Of a DNA stretch of 64,000 nucleotides, positions 43,651 through 52,238 are shown one piece after another. How positions within the stretch are numbered: position 1 is the first letter of the stretch; the number at the start of each line of letters is the position of its first letter. The notes below the pieces were generated by a model. That model saw only the letters and a program-made list of their open reading frames with translations, did no database searches and had not been told where the DNA came from. Source of the stretch: Rhodoferax sp. BLA1 (GTDB lineage: Bacteria > Pseudomonadota > Gammaproteobacteria > Burkholderiales > Burkholderiaceae_C); the NCBI RefSeq assembly GCF_013416775.1, contig NZ_SZVI01000001.1:62001-126000 (forward strand), read 5' to 3'. The position numbers and the translations under genes were made by a program.

Positions 43651-43857
43651 GCAAGGGGGTGAGTCGGGTTGGGCCAAGGTTACGCCAAAGCGGTGCTGGC
43701 TGCAGCCAGCGGCTTGGGCACAGCCACAGATTGGGGCGCCTGCGCGCGCGATGTGGGCACCGACACACAAAACCGACGCACCGCAAGGCAAAATGGCGGC
43801 TGTTCTCCTCCCATCCGCGCGGCAAGTTTTGCCGCTGCAATCACAGCGCCGTTCGCC

Positions 43858-45024
43858 ATGACCCCTTTATCCAAGTCGTTTTTCATAGCGTTAAGCGCCG
43901 TATCCACGCTGGCAACAGCCCAGAATGCGACCCCACCCCAGGCGCGCGACTGGCAACACTGCAGCGCACTGCTTGATGACAGCGCGGCCCGTCTGCAGTG
44001 TTTTGATACCTGGGCGGCGCAACAACGCAGCGGGCCAACACCCCAAAGTGAGGCAGCCTCGGCCAACAAGCTGGCGGCCGACGGCGGCTTGCCCGCCACA
44101 CCCGCGCCAGCCGTGCCACCGGTTCAGATCACGATGACCGCGCCGGAAGAGCACAACTGCAAAAACCCGCGTTTTTCCGAGCTGTCGCGTTTTTGGGAGC
44201 TGGAGACTGGCAGCGACTGCGGCACCTTTGGCATCCGTGGCTACAAACCGATCAGCCTGTCGGTGGTTGGCGCCAACAGCGTCAACACCCAGCCCGATTC
44301 CTCGCTGGCCAACCACCGCGCCACCAGCGCCACCGACTACAACACCACCGAAGCGCGCATCAGCCTGTCGGTCCGTACCAAAATTGCCCAGGGCTTGCTG
44401 ACCCACGACCAGCCGCTCAAACGCGACTCGCTGTGGTTTGGCTACAGCCAGCAGTCCAACTGGCAGATCTTCAGCGGCACTTTGTCGCGCCCGTTTCGCA
44501 CCACCGACCACGAGCCCGAGCTGATCTACATCTACCCGACCGACCTAAACCTGCCGGGCGGCTGGCGGCTGCGTTACACCGGGCTGTCGCTCAACCACCA
44601 GTCCAACGGCCAGCCGCTGCCACTCTCACGCAGCTGGAACCGGACGATTGTGATGGCCGGGCTGGAGCAAGGCTCAGAATTCCGACTGCTGGGCAAGCTG
44701 TGGTACCGCCTGCCGGAGAGCGCCAGCTCCGATGACAACCCGGAAATCAGCGACACCATTGGCCGCGCTGAATTGACGGGTCTTTGGAGCCCGGATCAGA
44801 CCAACAGCTTTGGCCTGACACTGCGCCACTCGCTGCGTGAGCAGGCCAACGGCTCGGTCAAGCTGGAGTGGCTGCGCCGCATTGGCGACAGCTCCGGCAA
44901 CAGCAGCCAGCCCAATGGCCTGCGTTTCCACACCCAGCTGTTCTCGGGGTACGGCGACTCGCTGATCGACTACAACCGCCGCCGCACGGTGCTCAGTGTG
45001 GGCCTGAGCCTGGTCGACTGGTAG
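43858..45024 (+). CDS. pldA: Outer-membrane phospholipase A (OMPLA)
   Basis: A 388-residue precursor. The signal peptide (SKSFFIALSAVSTLATAQ) is followed by an N-terminal region with CSALLDDSAARLQCFDTW, a small cysteine-containing motif found ahead of the barrel in betaproteobacterial homologs. The 12-stranded barrel then carries the catalytic His and Ser in LNHQSNG near 244-250, and GYGDSLIDYN near the end. Active as a calcium-dependent dimer, it hydrolyses phospholipids that reach the outer leaflet. ATG 43858 gives the signal peptide; the frame is open further upstream. Confidence 0.93.
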   Translation: MTPLSKSFFIALSAVSTLATAQNATPPQARDWQHCSALLDDSAARLQCFDTWAAQQRSGPTPQSEAASANKLAADGGLPATPAPAVPPVQITMTAPEEHNCKNPRFSELSRFWELETGSDCGTFGIRGYKPISLSVVGANSVNTQPDSSLANHRATSATDYNTTEARISLSVRTKIAQGLLTHDQPLKRDSLWFGYSQQSNWQIFSGTLSRPFRTTDHEPELIYIYPTDLNLPGGWRLRYTGLSLNHQSNGQPLPLSRSWNRTIVMAGLEQGSEFRLLGKLWYRLPESASSDDNPEISDTIGRAELTGLWSPDQTNSFGLTLRHSLREQANGSVKLEWLRRIGDSSGNSSQPNGLRFHTQLFSGYGDSLIDYNRRRTVLSVGLSLVDW

Positions 45025-45034
45025 CTCCTGAATG

Positions 45035-45078
45035 AATAGCTATCTACCCTTTACCCCATTGGGCTGGATGCCAATTTA
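45035..45078 (+). repeat. Interspersed palindromic repeat, copy between pldA and apaG
   Basis: GAATAGCTATCTACCCTTTA then CCCCATTGGGCTGGATGCCA. The CCCTTT/AAGGG arm is partly degraded to CCCTTTACCCCATTGGG, while the flanks ATAGCTATC and GGATGCCAATTT match the family. Confidence 0.7.
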
Positions 45079-45145
45079 TCATTCCGTTTCAGTGGAAAAT
45101 CCGGGCCTGAAGGGCCGGGGCTGGATTTCACGATAGCATCCCACC

Positions 45146-45547
45146 ATGTCCAGCACACCCACCTACCAGTTCCACGTCCAGGTCAAGCCACGTTACCTGC
45201 CCGAGCAATCCGACCCCGAGCAGGGCTTGTACTTCTTTGCCTACAGCATCACGGTGCGCAACACCGGCACGGTGGCAGCGCAGCTGATTTCGCGCACCTG
45301 GAATGTGAACGACGCCGATGGCCACCACGAAAAGGTCAAAGGCCTGGGTGTGGTGGGGCGCCAGCCGCTGCTGCAGCCCGGTGAGGCTTTTGAATACACC
45401 AGCGGCACCCGCCTGAACACACCCACCGGCACTATGCACGGCAGCTTCTTTTGTGTGGCCGAAGATGGTGAAAAGTTTGAGGTGGACGTGCCGATGTTTG
45501 TGCTTGATGCTTTGAGTGCCAGTGGTGGCAGCCGCACTTTGCACTGA
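45146..45547 (+). CDS. apaG: ApaG domain protein
   Basis: A 133-residue immunoglobulin-like fold protein of the ApaG family, with YFFAYSITVRNTGTVAAQLISRTWNVND and LGVVGRQPLLQPGEAFEYTSGTRLNTPTGTMHGSF, both highly conserved. The family is linked to cobalt/magnesium homeostasis in some bacteria, but its molecular role is unresolved. It is followed six bases later by the Gcr-family membrane protein, probably in one operon with thiL. Confidence 0.95.
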   Translation: MSSTPTYQFHVQVKPRYLPEQSDPEQGLYFFAYSITVRNTGTVAAQLISRTWNVNDADGHHEKVKGLGVVGRQPLLQPGEAFEYTSGTRLNTPTGTMHGSFFCVAEDGEKFEVDVPMFVLDALSASGGSRTLH

Positions 45548-45553
45548 CCGCCG

Positions 45554-47683
45554 ATGACACGCCCGATTGACCTGCCCGAACTGCTGGCGCAACTCGACCC
45601 GAACGCCACCCTGGTCCAACGTCACCTGTGGCTGATCCGCCTGGCCGAGTGGCTGCGGGGTGACGCCAATTCGGTGGCCACCACCCACGCCAGACTGGCG
45701 CTGTTGCTGGACGCGCTGCAACAACGCCAAGGCACACGGGCGCTGCTGCAGCAGTGGTGGCAGACCCTGCTCGAGACGGTGGACGCCACCGCTTTGTTGG
45801 CCGACCACGGCTTTGCCACACGCAGCGCCTTTGCCAGCGAGCTGGCCGAGCGCATTCGCCTCAAGCTGCTGCCAGGCACACCCGAGACCAACGACGCCTC
45901 GACCCTGTTTGCACTGGTGCTGCACCACCCCTTTGATGCTGAGTGGATCAGCAGCCTGGATGCACATCTGCTGGCGCGCCTGGCCGAGCTGTTGCAAACC
46001 GGGCCCGAACCCGCCCCCAAACGCACGGCCTGGCAACACCCGCTGTTTGCCAACCCGGAGCCGGGCAGCCTGGCTCCCACGGCTTGGCAGGCTACCCTGA
46101 TGGAGGCGCTGCATTTTTGCACCGGGCAAATCCGCGCCAACGGATTTTCGCCCGAGCTGCGCCTGCGCATGAGTGCGCTGGCGCGCCAGTCTGGCCCGTT
46201 CCACGCCCTGGCCGCCGACCTGGAGGCGCTGGAAGTCACCTGGCGCCAGAACCCGCAGCAGGCCACGGCCAACTGCCAACAGGCCCTGCAGCATTTCCAG
46301 AAACAGCTTGACGAATGCCGCCATGCGGCGGCCTCGGTCTACACCCATCTGGACGCCCACGGCATCTCGGTCAACCTGGTGTTCCAGCTGCGCCAACTGC
46401 GCGAACGTGCGCTGCGCATCCGCGCCCTGCTCGACTGCCTGTTTTCCGCCACACCGCAGCAACACACCGCCCAGCTGCTCGGGCATCTGGTCAGTGTTGG
46501 GCAAGACCGCCTGAGTGTGCGCGCCCTGATTGCGGCCAACTCCTCAATGCTGGCGTCCAAGGTGGCCGAGCGCAGTTCGGAAACCGGTGAACACTACATC
46601 ACGCGCACCCGCGCTGAGTACCGGCAAATGCTGCGTGATGCGGCCGGCGGTGGTGCGGTGATGTCGATCACCACGATGATGAAGTTTGTGGTGCTCTCCT
46701 TGGGGCTATCGGCCTTCTGGGGTGGTTTTTTTGCGGGTGTGAACTACGCCCTGAGTTTTGTGCTGATCCAGCTGATGCACTGGACCGTGGCCACCAAACA
46801 ACCCGCCATGACAGCACCAGCCATGGCCGCCAAACTCAAAGACCTGGGCCGTCCCAGTGCCGTTGAGGGTTTTATTGACGAGGTGGCGCATTTGGTGCGC
46901 TCCCAGGTGGCGGCCATTGTGGGCAATCTGGCCATGGTGACACCTTATGTGCTGCTGATCAGCACCGTGTTGTGGCTGACCCTGGGCCGCCCGATGATCG
47001 ACGCGGCCACCGCGCACCACGTTTTGCACGACCTGACCCTGCTGGGCCCAACCGCGCTGTTTGCGGCGGGCACCGGGGTGCTGCTGTTTGCGTCAAGCAT
47101 CATCGCGGGCTGGACCGAAAACTGGTTTGTGCTGCAACGGCTGGACTCGGCCCTGCGTTACAACCCCCGCATCACCGCCTTCCTGGGTGTGGCCCGCGCC
47201 GACCGCTGGGCCAGTTTCATGCGCAACAACATCTCGGGCCTGACCGCCAACATCTCGCTGGGCCTGATGCTGGGCCTGGTGCCGGCCTTTGCCGGCTTTG
47301 TTGGCCTGGGACTGGAAGTGCGCCACGTGACCCTGTCCACCGGGCAACTGGCAGCGGCGGCCTCCAGCCTGGGGGCAGACATTTTCTACATGCCCGCTTT
47401 TTGGTGGTGTCTGGCCGCTGTGGCCGTCACCGGTGTGCTGAACGTGGCAGTGAGTTTTTACCTGGCCTTCTTGCTGGCCTTGCGGGCACACAATGTCAGC
47501 GGCGTGCAGCGCAGCGCCATTTACGCGGCCCTGCGCCACAGGCTGCGCCATCAGTTGCGCAGTTTTTTCCTACCGGTACCCGAGCCAGTGACCACCACGC
47601 AATCCGAGCCCACGACGCCTGCATCTGCGTCGCCCGAGCCTGCCGCGCCCCAAACATCCGGGCAGGACTCCGCCCATGGGTGA
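45554..47683 (+). CDS. Gcr-family (COG4389) multi-spanning membrane protein, often named site-specific recombinase
   Basis: A 709-residue protein. The first 350 residues are soluble and alpha-helical, Leu/Ala/Gln-rich (VYTHLDAHGISVNLVFQLRQLRERALRIRALL). The second half has about six membrane segments, for example FVVLSLGLSAFWGGFFAGVNYAL, MVTPYVLLISTVLWLTLG and ISLGLMLGLVPAFAGFVGLG. Homologs are widely annotated as site-specific recombinase Gcr, but no catalytic Tyr/Ser recombinase motif is visible and the membrane topology argues against DNA recombination. Function unknown. It lies between apaG and thiL, with an 8-bp overlap into thiL. Confidence 0.8.
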   Translation: MTRPIDLPELLAQLDPNATLVQRHLWLIRLAEWLRGDANSVATTHARLALLLDALQQRQGTRALLQQWWQTLLETVDATALLADHGFATRSAFASELAERIRLKLLPGTPETNDASTLFALVLHHPFDAEWISSLDAHLLARLAELLQTGPEPAPKRTAWQHPLFANPEPGSLAPTAWQATLMEALHFCTGQIRANGFSPELRLRMSALARQSGPFHALAADLEALEVTWRQNPQQATANCQQALQHFQKQLDECRHAAASVYTHLDAHGISVNLVFQLRQLRERALRIRALLDCLFSATPQQHTAQLLGHLVSVGQDRLSVRALIAANSSMLASKVAERSSETGEHYITRTRAEYRQMLRDAAGGGAVMSITTMMKFVVLSLGLSAFWGGFFAGVNYALSFVLIQLMHWTVATKQPAMTAPAMAAKLKDLGRPSAVEGFIDEVAHLVRSQVAAIVGNLAMVTPYVLLISTVLWLTLGRPMIDAATAHHVLHDLTLLGPTALFAAGTGVLLFASSIIAGWTENWFVLQRLDSALRYNPRITAFLGVARADRWASFMRNNISGLTANISLGLMLGLVPAFAGFVGLGLEVRHVTLSTGQLAAAASSLGADIFYMPAFWWCLAAVAVTGVLNVAVSFYLAFLLALRAHNVSGVQRSAIYAALRHRLRHQLRSFFLPVPEPVTTTQSEPTTPASASPEPAAPQTSGQDSAHG

Positions 47684-48674
47684 GTTCGACCTGATCGCGC
47701 GTTATTTCAAGCGCCCGGTGCGCCAGGCGGTGCTCGGTGTCGGTGACGACTGCGCCCTGCTGCAACTGCGCCCCGGCACCCAGATGGCGATATCGAGTGA
47801 CATGCTGGTGTCAGGCCGCCACTTTTTTGCCGATGTCGACCCGCGCACCCTGGGCCACAAATCACTGGCGGTGAACCTGAGTGACCTGGCTGCCTGCGGC
47901 GCCCGGCCACTGGCGTTCACCCTGGCGCTGTCCCTGCCCGAGGTCAACGAGCCCTGGCTGGCCGCGTTTGCCCAGGGCCTGTTGGCGCTGGCAGATGCCC
48001 ATGGCTGCGAGCTGATTGGCGGCGACACCACCGCTGGCCCACTCAACATCTGCATCACCGTGTTTGGCGAGGTGCTGGTGGTCAACGGGCGCTCACAGGC
48101 GCTGCTGCGCTCGGGAGCCCAACCCGGCGACGACATTTATTTGAGTGGCACAGTGGGTGACGCGCGGCTGGCGCTCAATACCTTGCTGGGCCAGATTGAC
48201 CTGCCGCCCGAGCTACTGACGTCATGCCGCCAACGGCTGGAAACACCCACACCACGCGTGGCGCTGGGCCAGGCGCTGCGTGGTGTGGCCACAGCGGCCA
48301 TCGATGTCAGTGACGGCTTGCTGGGTGACCTCGGCCACATCCTGGAGAGTTCTGGCGTGGGTGCCTGCATCGAGGTCGACACTGCAACTACTTTGATAGC
48401 TGCCAGCCCTTATTCAACAAGGGCTACAGGCCAATTTGGCTTAGAACTCTCACCCGAGCAATGGCGCAGCCTGGCACTGGCCGGGGGCGACGATTACGAG
48501 TTGTTGTTCACCGCACCAGCCTCCCAACGCGCGGCCGTGGCCCAAGCCGGACAAGCCAGCCAGACGCCGGTGACCCGCATCGGCCAGATCCGGGCCGAGT
48601 GCGGGCTGCAACTGGTAGACAGCCAAGGCCAAACCCTGACCAACCACTACGCGTCGTTTGACCACTTTGCCTGA
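47676..48674 (+). CDS. thiL: Thiamine-monophosphate kinase ThiL
   Basis: A 332-residue enzyme that phosphorylates thiamine monophosphate to thiamine pyrophosphate. The N-terminus GEFDLIARYF, the metal-binding GVGDDCALL and SSDMLVSGRHF, LGHKSLAVNLSDLAACGARP, LIGGDTTAG, IDVSDGLLGDLGHI and LAGGDDYELLF are all diagnostic. The segment between GACIEVDTA and SPEQWRSLALAGG is longer than in the Escherichia coli enzyme. It is encoded by a copy of the interspersed repeat (48394-48438) kept in frame as TLIAASPYSTRATGQF. The enzyme should still be functional, since the insertion lies in a variable loop. Confidence 0.95.
   Translation: MGEFDLIARYFKRPVRQAVLGVGDDCALLQLRPGTQMAISSDMLVSGRHFFADVDPRTLGHKSLAVNLSDLAACGARPLAFTLALSLPEVNEPWLAAFAQGLLALADAHGCELIGGDTTAGPLNICITVFGEVLVVNGRSQALLRSGAQPGDDIYLSGTVGDARLALNTLLGQIDLPPELLTSCRQRLETPTPRVALGQALRGVATAAIDVSDGLLGDLGHILESSGVGACIEVDTATTLIAASPYSTRATGQFGLELSPEQWRSLALAGGDDYELLFTAPASQRAAVAQAGQASQTPVTRIGQIRAECGLQLVDSQGQTLTNHYASFDHFA
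48394..48438 (+). repeat. Interspersed palindromic repeat inserted in frame within thiL
   Basis: TTGATAGCTGCCAGCCCTTA then TTCAACAAGGGCTACAGGCC, followed by AATTTGG. All elements of the family (ATAGCT, AGCCCTT, AAGGGCT, AGGCCAATTT) are present within the coding sequence, with 45 bp read through as sense codons. Confidence 0.85.
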
Positions 48675-48692
48675 ACGGTCAACCCGCGCACA

Positions 48693-49424
48693 TCACTTCA
48701 CCACCGCCCACACCAGCGCCAACCCGGCGGCCCACAAGTCCAGCGATGGGCCGTCTTCCCCCAATACCAGGCGGCCACTCTGATTGGCTTTGGCATCGCG
48801 TACGGCCTGCTGGCGGTCGCGCTCCAGCATCACCAGCGCATCGGCCAGCTGCGGCAGTTGGACACCCCCTTGCGCCCGGGCCGCTGACTCGTAACCCACC
48901 AGCGCCCGCTCCACCGCCTGCGGGTCCAGCAGCGACAACGCGCTTCGGCAATACGGGCAGGCGTGGTCGGCGCGCAGGTCCACCGGCGCGCCGCAGTTGC
49001 TGCAGTTGATCACTTTCAGGCGCTGCGCCATGTCGTCAATTTCAGCGGTGCTAAGTTGCCGCACAAACCCTTTTTCGACCATGAACGCGGCAAAGCTGCT
49101 GAAGCGGCCATGCCGCTGTGGGCAGCGGTGGGTGATGTAGCGGCCACTTTTGACCACATCAAACCCCTGCACCAGGGCACGGCGGCAGTGTGGGCAGCTC
49201 AGCTGCTGTGGCAGCGCCTTGGCACCTTCATGGCGATGTGCGTGTAACAGCTTGAACAGCTGGACCACCGCAGCCGGGCTGAGTTTGAGGTTCTCCTGCG
49301 GGTCAAACCAGAGGCCACGGCAGGCAAAACACAGATCCAGCTCCAAGGAGCCTCCGGCCACACTGGCCAAGGTGTGGGTGTGCATCGGGTCATGGCAGGA
49401 GGGGCAGGCGCGCGAAGTGGGCAT
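48693..49424 (-). CDS. Zinc-ribbon (TFIIB-like) domain protein
   Basis: A 243-residue cysteine-rich protein starting at ATG 49424. It has an N-terminal zf-TFIIB-like ribbon (ACPSCHDPM ... LCFACRGLWFDPQE), a second CPHC pair, and a third ribbon near 140-160 (CSNCGAPVDLRADHACPYC). A C-terminal hydrophobic stretch (LDLWAAGLALVWAVVK) may be a tail anchor. Such proteins are of unknown function. It is convergent with thiL and divergent from nothing obvious; the 250 bp to galM holds only a weak inverted repeat ATGTCA/TGACAT (49552-49575). Confidence 0.8.
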   Translation of the reverse strand: MPTSRACPSCHDPMHTHTLASVAGGSLELDLCFACRGLWFDPQENLKLSPAAVVQLFKLLHAHRHEGAKALPQQLSCPHCRRALVQGFDVVKSGRYITHRCPQRHGRFSSFAAFMVEKGFVRQLSTAEIDDMAQRLKVINCSNCGAPVDLRADHACPYCRSALSLLDPQAVERALVGYESAARAQGGVQLPQLADALVMLERDRQQAVRDAKANQSGRLVLGEDGPSLDLWAAGLALVWAVVK

Positions 49425-49674
49425 GGTTCGGTGCAAATGCTGTGGCAGACAGCAGCATCCTAATCGCTCGCAGGGGCCTGATCGCGTCTTCTTTGCCAAA
49501 TCATCCTGCGGCCCTTGTATTAACTGGGCAAACAGCTACGAACAAAATAGCATGTCATTCCCAGTAACGTGACATTGGGCTGGCGGAACAACGCCTCACA
49601 GCAGGACGCTATTGGCGACCCGGGCAGCCATTCGGACACCTCGCCGCCCATCACCACACGGCCCGGCTGGATGG

Positions 49675-50712
49675 TCAAGCTGGCCGAAACACCAGCACGG
49701 TCGTTTGGTGGTAGGTTTCACCGGGCAGAAGCCAGCTATTGGCTTCCGGCCACTCGGGGTGGTTCGGGCAATCGGGCAAGAACTCGGTCTCCAGCGCCAG
49801 CCCTTGTTGCGCCGAATAGGTTCCTCCGTCGCGCGCCGAGATCCCGGCCAGATAGTTGCCGCTGTAGAACTGCACAGCGGGCTTGGTGGTCAGCAGATCC
49901 ATGGCCAGTTTGCCGTCGCCGGACACGAGCGTCGCAGCAACCGCCTTCAAGCCCCGGCAGGAGGGATCGAGCTGGAACGCATGGTCGTAACCGAGCGCGG
50001 TCTTCTGCTGTTCGTCAACAAGGAAATCAGCCCCAATCTTCTTGGGTGTACTGAAATCAAAGCCCGTGCCGGCCACCTGTGCCAGCTGGCCCAGAGGAAT
50101 CGAATCCTTGTCGATCGGCAGGTAGTCGTGTGCGGCAATCGTCAAAACGTGTTGGCGAACATCGGTGGCCGCGCCATCCAGATTGAAGTAGGCGTGATTG
50201 GTCAGGTTAACCGGGCAAGGTGCGTCCACGGTGGCGGCGTAGACCATGCTCACGCGCAGCCCGTCTTCCAGCCGGTAACACACCGTTGCCGTCAGATTGC
50301 CGGGGTAGCCTTGGTCGCCATCGGGCGAGTCGATGCCAAGCAGCACGTGCTCCGCACTTTGTTCGAGGATGTTCCAGCGACGACGGTCAAACCCGTCCGG
50401 CCCGCCATGCAGCTGGTGAACACCCTGGTTGGGGGTCAGCTTAAACACGCGGCCATCACGCTCGATTCTGGCGTTGCCAATCCGGTTGGCGAAGCGGCCG
50501 ACGGTCGCGCCCAGGTAGCCTTGCGCAGAGAAGTAGTCTGCCAGCGTGGCATGGCCAAGCAGCGTCTCGCGCTCCACGCCTGCCACCGGCATCCGGCAGG
50601 AAACCCAGGTTGCGCCCCAGTCGATCAAGTCCAATTTGAGCCCCGAAGCATGGGACAGTTGGATCAGTTTGAGTGGCTGCCCGTCCGGGCAAAGGATGTC
50701 GGCGTTTGCCAT
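49675..50712 (-). CDS. galM: Aldose 1-epimerase (mutarotase)
   Basis: A 345-residue GalM-family enzyme interconverting the alpha and beta anomers of hexoses such as galactose. Key blocks: YLGATVGRFANRIGNAR, NQGVHQLHGGPDGFDRRRW, the catalytic His in VNLTNHAYFNLDG, YDHAFQLD, and QFYSGNYLAG with the downstream catalytic Glu in ALETEFLPDCPNHPEWP. ATG 50712 is chosen over an in-frame ATG at 50781. No other galactose gene is adjacent. Confidence 0.93.
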   Translation of the reverse strand: MANADILCPDGQPLKLIQLSHASGLKLDLIDWGATWVSCRMPVAGVERETLLGHATLADYFSAQGYLGATVGRFANRIGNARIERDGRVFKLTPNQGVHQLHGGPDGFDRRRWNILEQSAEHVLLGIDSPDGDQGYPGNLTATVCYRLEDGLRVSMVYAATVDAPCPVNLTNHAYFNLDGAATDVRQHVLTIAAHDYLPIDKDSIPLGQLAQVAGTGFDFSTPKKIGADFLVDEQQKTALGYDHAFQLDPSCRGLKAVAATLVSGDGKLAMDLLTTKPAVQFYSGNYLAGISARDGGTYSAQQGLALETEFLPDCPNHPEWPEANSWLLPGETYHQTTVLVFRPA

Positions 50713-51395
50713 GGGTTGACCTCGATCACAGGGGTGTTGCTTGGGATGAGGGCAAGTATGGCATGGGTTGGGGGCATCCAAATACCTCCAGCCCCAGCTC
50801 GCTCGGCGCTTCAGGTATGCACGCCAGATGATGGCTAGTGCTTGCGCGCCATGCCCAGGGTTTGTTCCATCTCCACGTCGTAGAGCAGTTCGCGCAGCTT
50901 GCGCACGGGGAGCGCTCGCCGCCGGTAACCAGCAGTTTGGCCACTTGTTTTATTTTTGATTCGAGTCTGGCCCCTTTTCCACGCAACTGCGTCTGATGGC
51001 GACAAAGCTTGCTCACAGGCGCACATCCGAAATTCACGAGTTTTATGCTTGTAGCCCAGGTAACACCTGCGCAATAAACTGTAAAACAAATAGCAGTTCA
51101 ATCTCAGCGCTGCCGCATCGCGAGGCCCCTGATCGGAGGGCGATTGTGCAGACCCCGCCAGCAGTTCCGACTCTCCGGCGCTTTCATCCTTGAGTTGAGG
51201 CGAATGCTGCTGCATCCACCACGTCATGGACTTAATTCGAGCCCGGCCCTGAGGTTTCCCCTTTTTCCCCGCCTGTTGGCTACTGGTTTTACAAGTATTT
51301 TTTGACTGCGTCCCAGGTATTACAACGGCAGGTTACTATTAACTAAATAGCACACTACACCTGACGCCGTGGCATCGGATCGACGACGAAACCCC
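50713..51395 (-). other. About 680-bp gap without a supported gene, possible gene debris
   Basis: No frame here has a recognisable family signature together with a good start. On the minus strand, a frame at 51227-50835 contains LKDESAGESELLAG, reminiscent of the EutC C-terminus ([14 protein letters not shown]) encoded just to the right, and ends with VRKLRELLYDVEMEQTLGMA, which looks like the tail of a real protein. GC is lower than in the flanking genes (about 50% in places). Decayed remnants of one or two genes are plausible but unproven. Confidence 0.4.
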
Positions 51396-52226
51396 TCACA
51401 GTAAGAAGTTTTTGGTGCCCCCAGCGAGCAACTCCGTCCCGCCATCTGTCTCGTCCTTGAGGTCCACCCCGGACAACTGGCGATGGCGCGCCTGCGTCAG
51501 CAGATAAACCAACTTGTGAACCGCCTCGGCATAACTCAGACCGGCCGGGCGCACATTGGAAATGCAGTTGCGGCTGGCATCTGTGAGGCCCACAAGGGGC
51601 TGCCAGGTCAGGTACAGGCCCATGCTGTCGGGCGAACTCAAGCCCGGGCGCTCACCAATGAGCACCAGCACGGCCTGGGCGCCCAGCAGTTCTGCCACCT
51701 CGTCGCCAATTGCGACGCGGCCCTGTTCGACGAGACACACCGGGGCGATGGTCAGCTGCTGGGGCACAAGGCGCTCAAACAACTGGGTCAGAAAAGGCGC
51801 AGCGTTCTGGCTGATGGCCAGCGCCGACAAACCATCCACCACCACCACCGCAAGGTCATAGGGGCGCTCGGCGGGTGACACGGATGCCGGGAGCGGCAAG
51901 GCAGTCAGGCTCTCGCGCGAGGCCGCATCCAGCCGTCGCCCCAGGTCGGGGCGTTGCAGGTAGTGCTGGCGATCGGTGGCGGCGCTGTGCAGAACTTGGC
52001 ACGGCGCCACCGGATTGGGCAATGCCGCATCCAGCGTCTGCGCCAGCGTGCTTGTGTCCAGCGCCAAATGCACCGCGTCACGGGCCTGGGCGTGGGCCAG
52101 CTGGAAATCCAGGTGCGCGGTCGTGGGCAGGCTGACACCGGCGCGCCCCAGCGCAATACGCGCATCGGTGAACTGGCGCAGTGCGGCCCAGGGGTTGGCC
52201 GTGACAGGTGGTTTCGGATCGTTCAT
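51396..52226 (-). CDS. eutC: Ethanolamine ammonia-lyase small subunit EutC
   Basis: A 276-residue small subunit of the adenosylcobalamin-dependent lyase that splits ethanolamine into acetaldehyde and ammonia. Seen: [18 protein letters not shown] at the N-terminus, [36 protein letters not shown], and [23 protein letters not shown], the cobalamin-binding and subunit-contact regions. It follows eutB with 12 bp between. No microcompartment shell, eutA reactivase or aldehyde dehydrogenase gene is in the window. Confidence 0.96.
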   Translation of the reverse strand: MNDPKPPVTANPWAALRQFTDARIALGRAGVSLPTTAHLDFQLAHAQARDAVHLALDTSTLAQTLDAALPNPVAPCQVLHSAATDRQHYLQRPDLGRRLDAASRESLTALPLPASVSPAERPYDLAVVVVDGLSALAISQNAAPFLTQLFERLVPQQLTIAPVCLVEQGRVAIGDEVAELLGAQAVLVLIGERPGLSSPDSMGLYLTWQPLVGLTDASRNCISNVRPAGLSYAEAVHKLVYLLTQARHRQLSGVDLKDETDGGTELLAGGTKNFLL

Positions 52227-52238
52227 CGTCAGGTCGCT

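Noticed and set aside
45128-46504. 458-residue minus-strand frame opposite apaG and the Gcr-family gene
   Set aside because: ApaG on the plus strand is clearly conserved; the antisense frame has no recognisable domain.
49552-49575. ATGTCA/TGACAT inverted repeat upstream of the zinc-ribbon gene as an operator
   Set aside because: Only 6-bp arms with a 12-bp spacer; such repeats are expected by chance and no regulator is linked to it.
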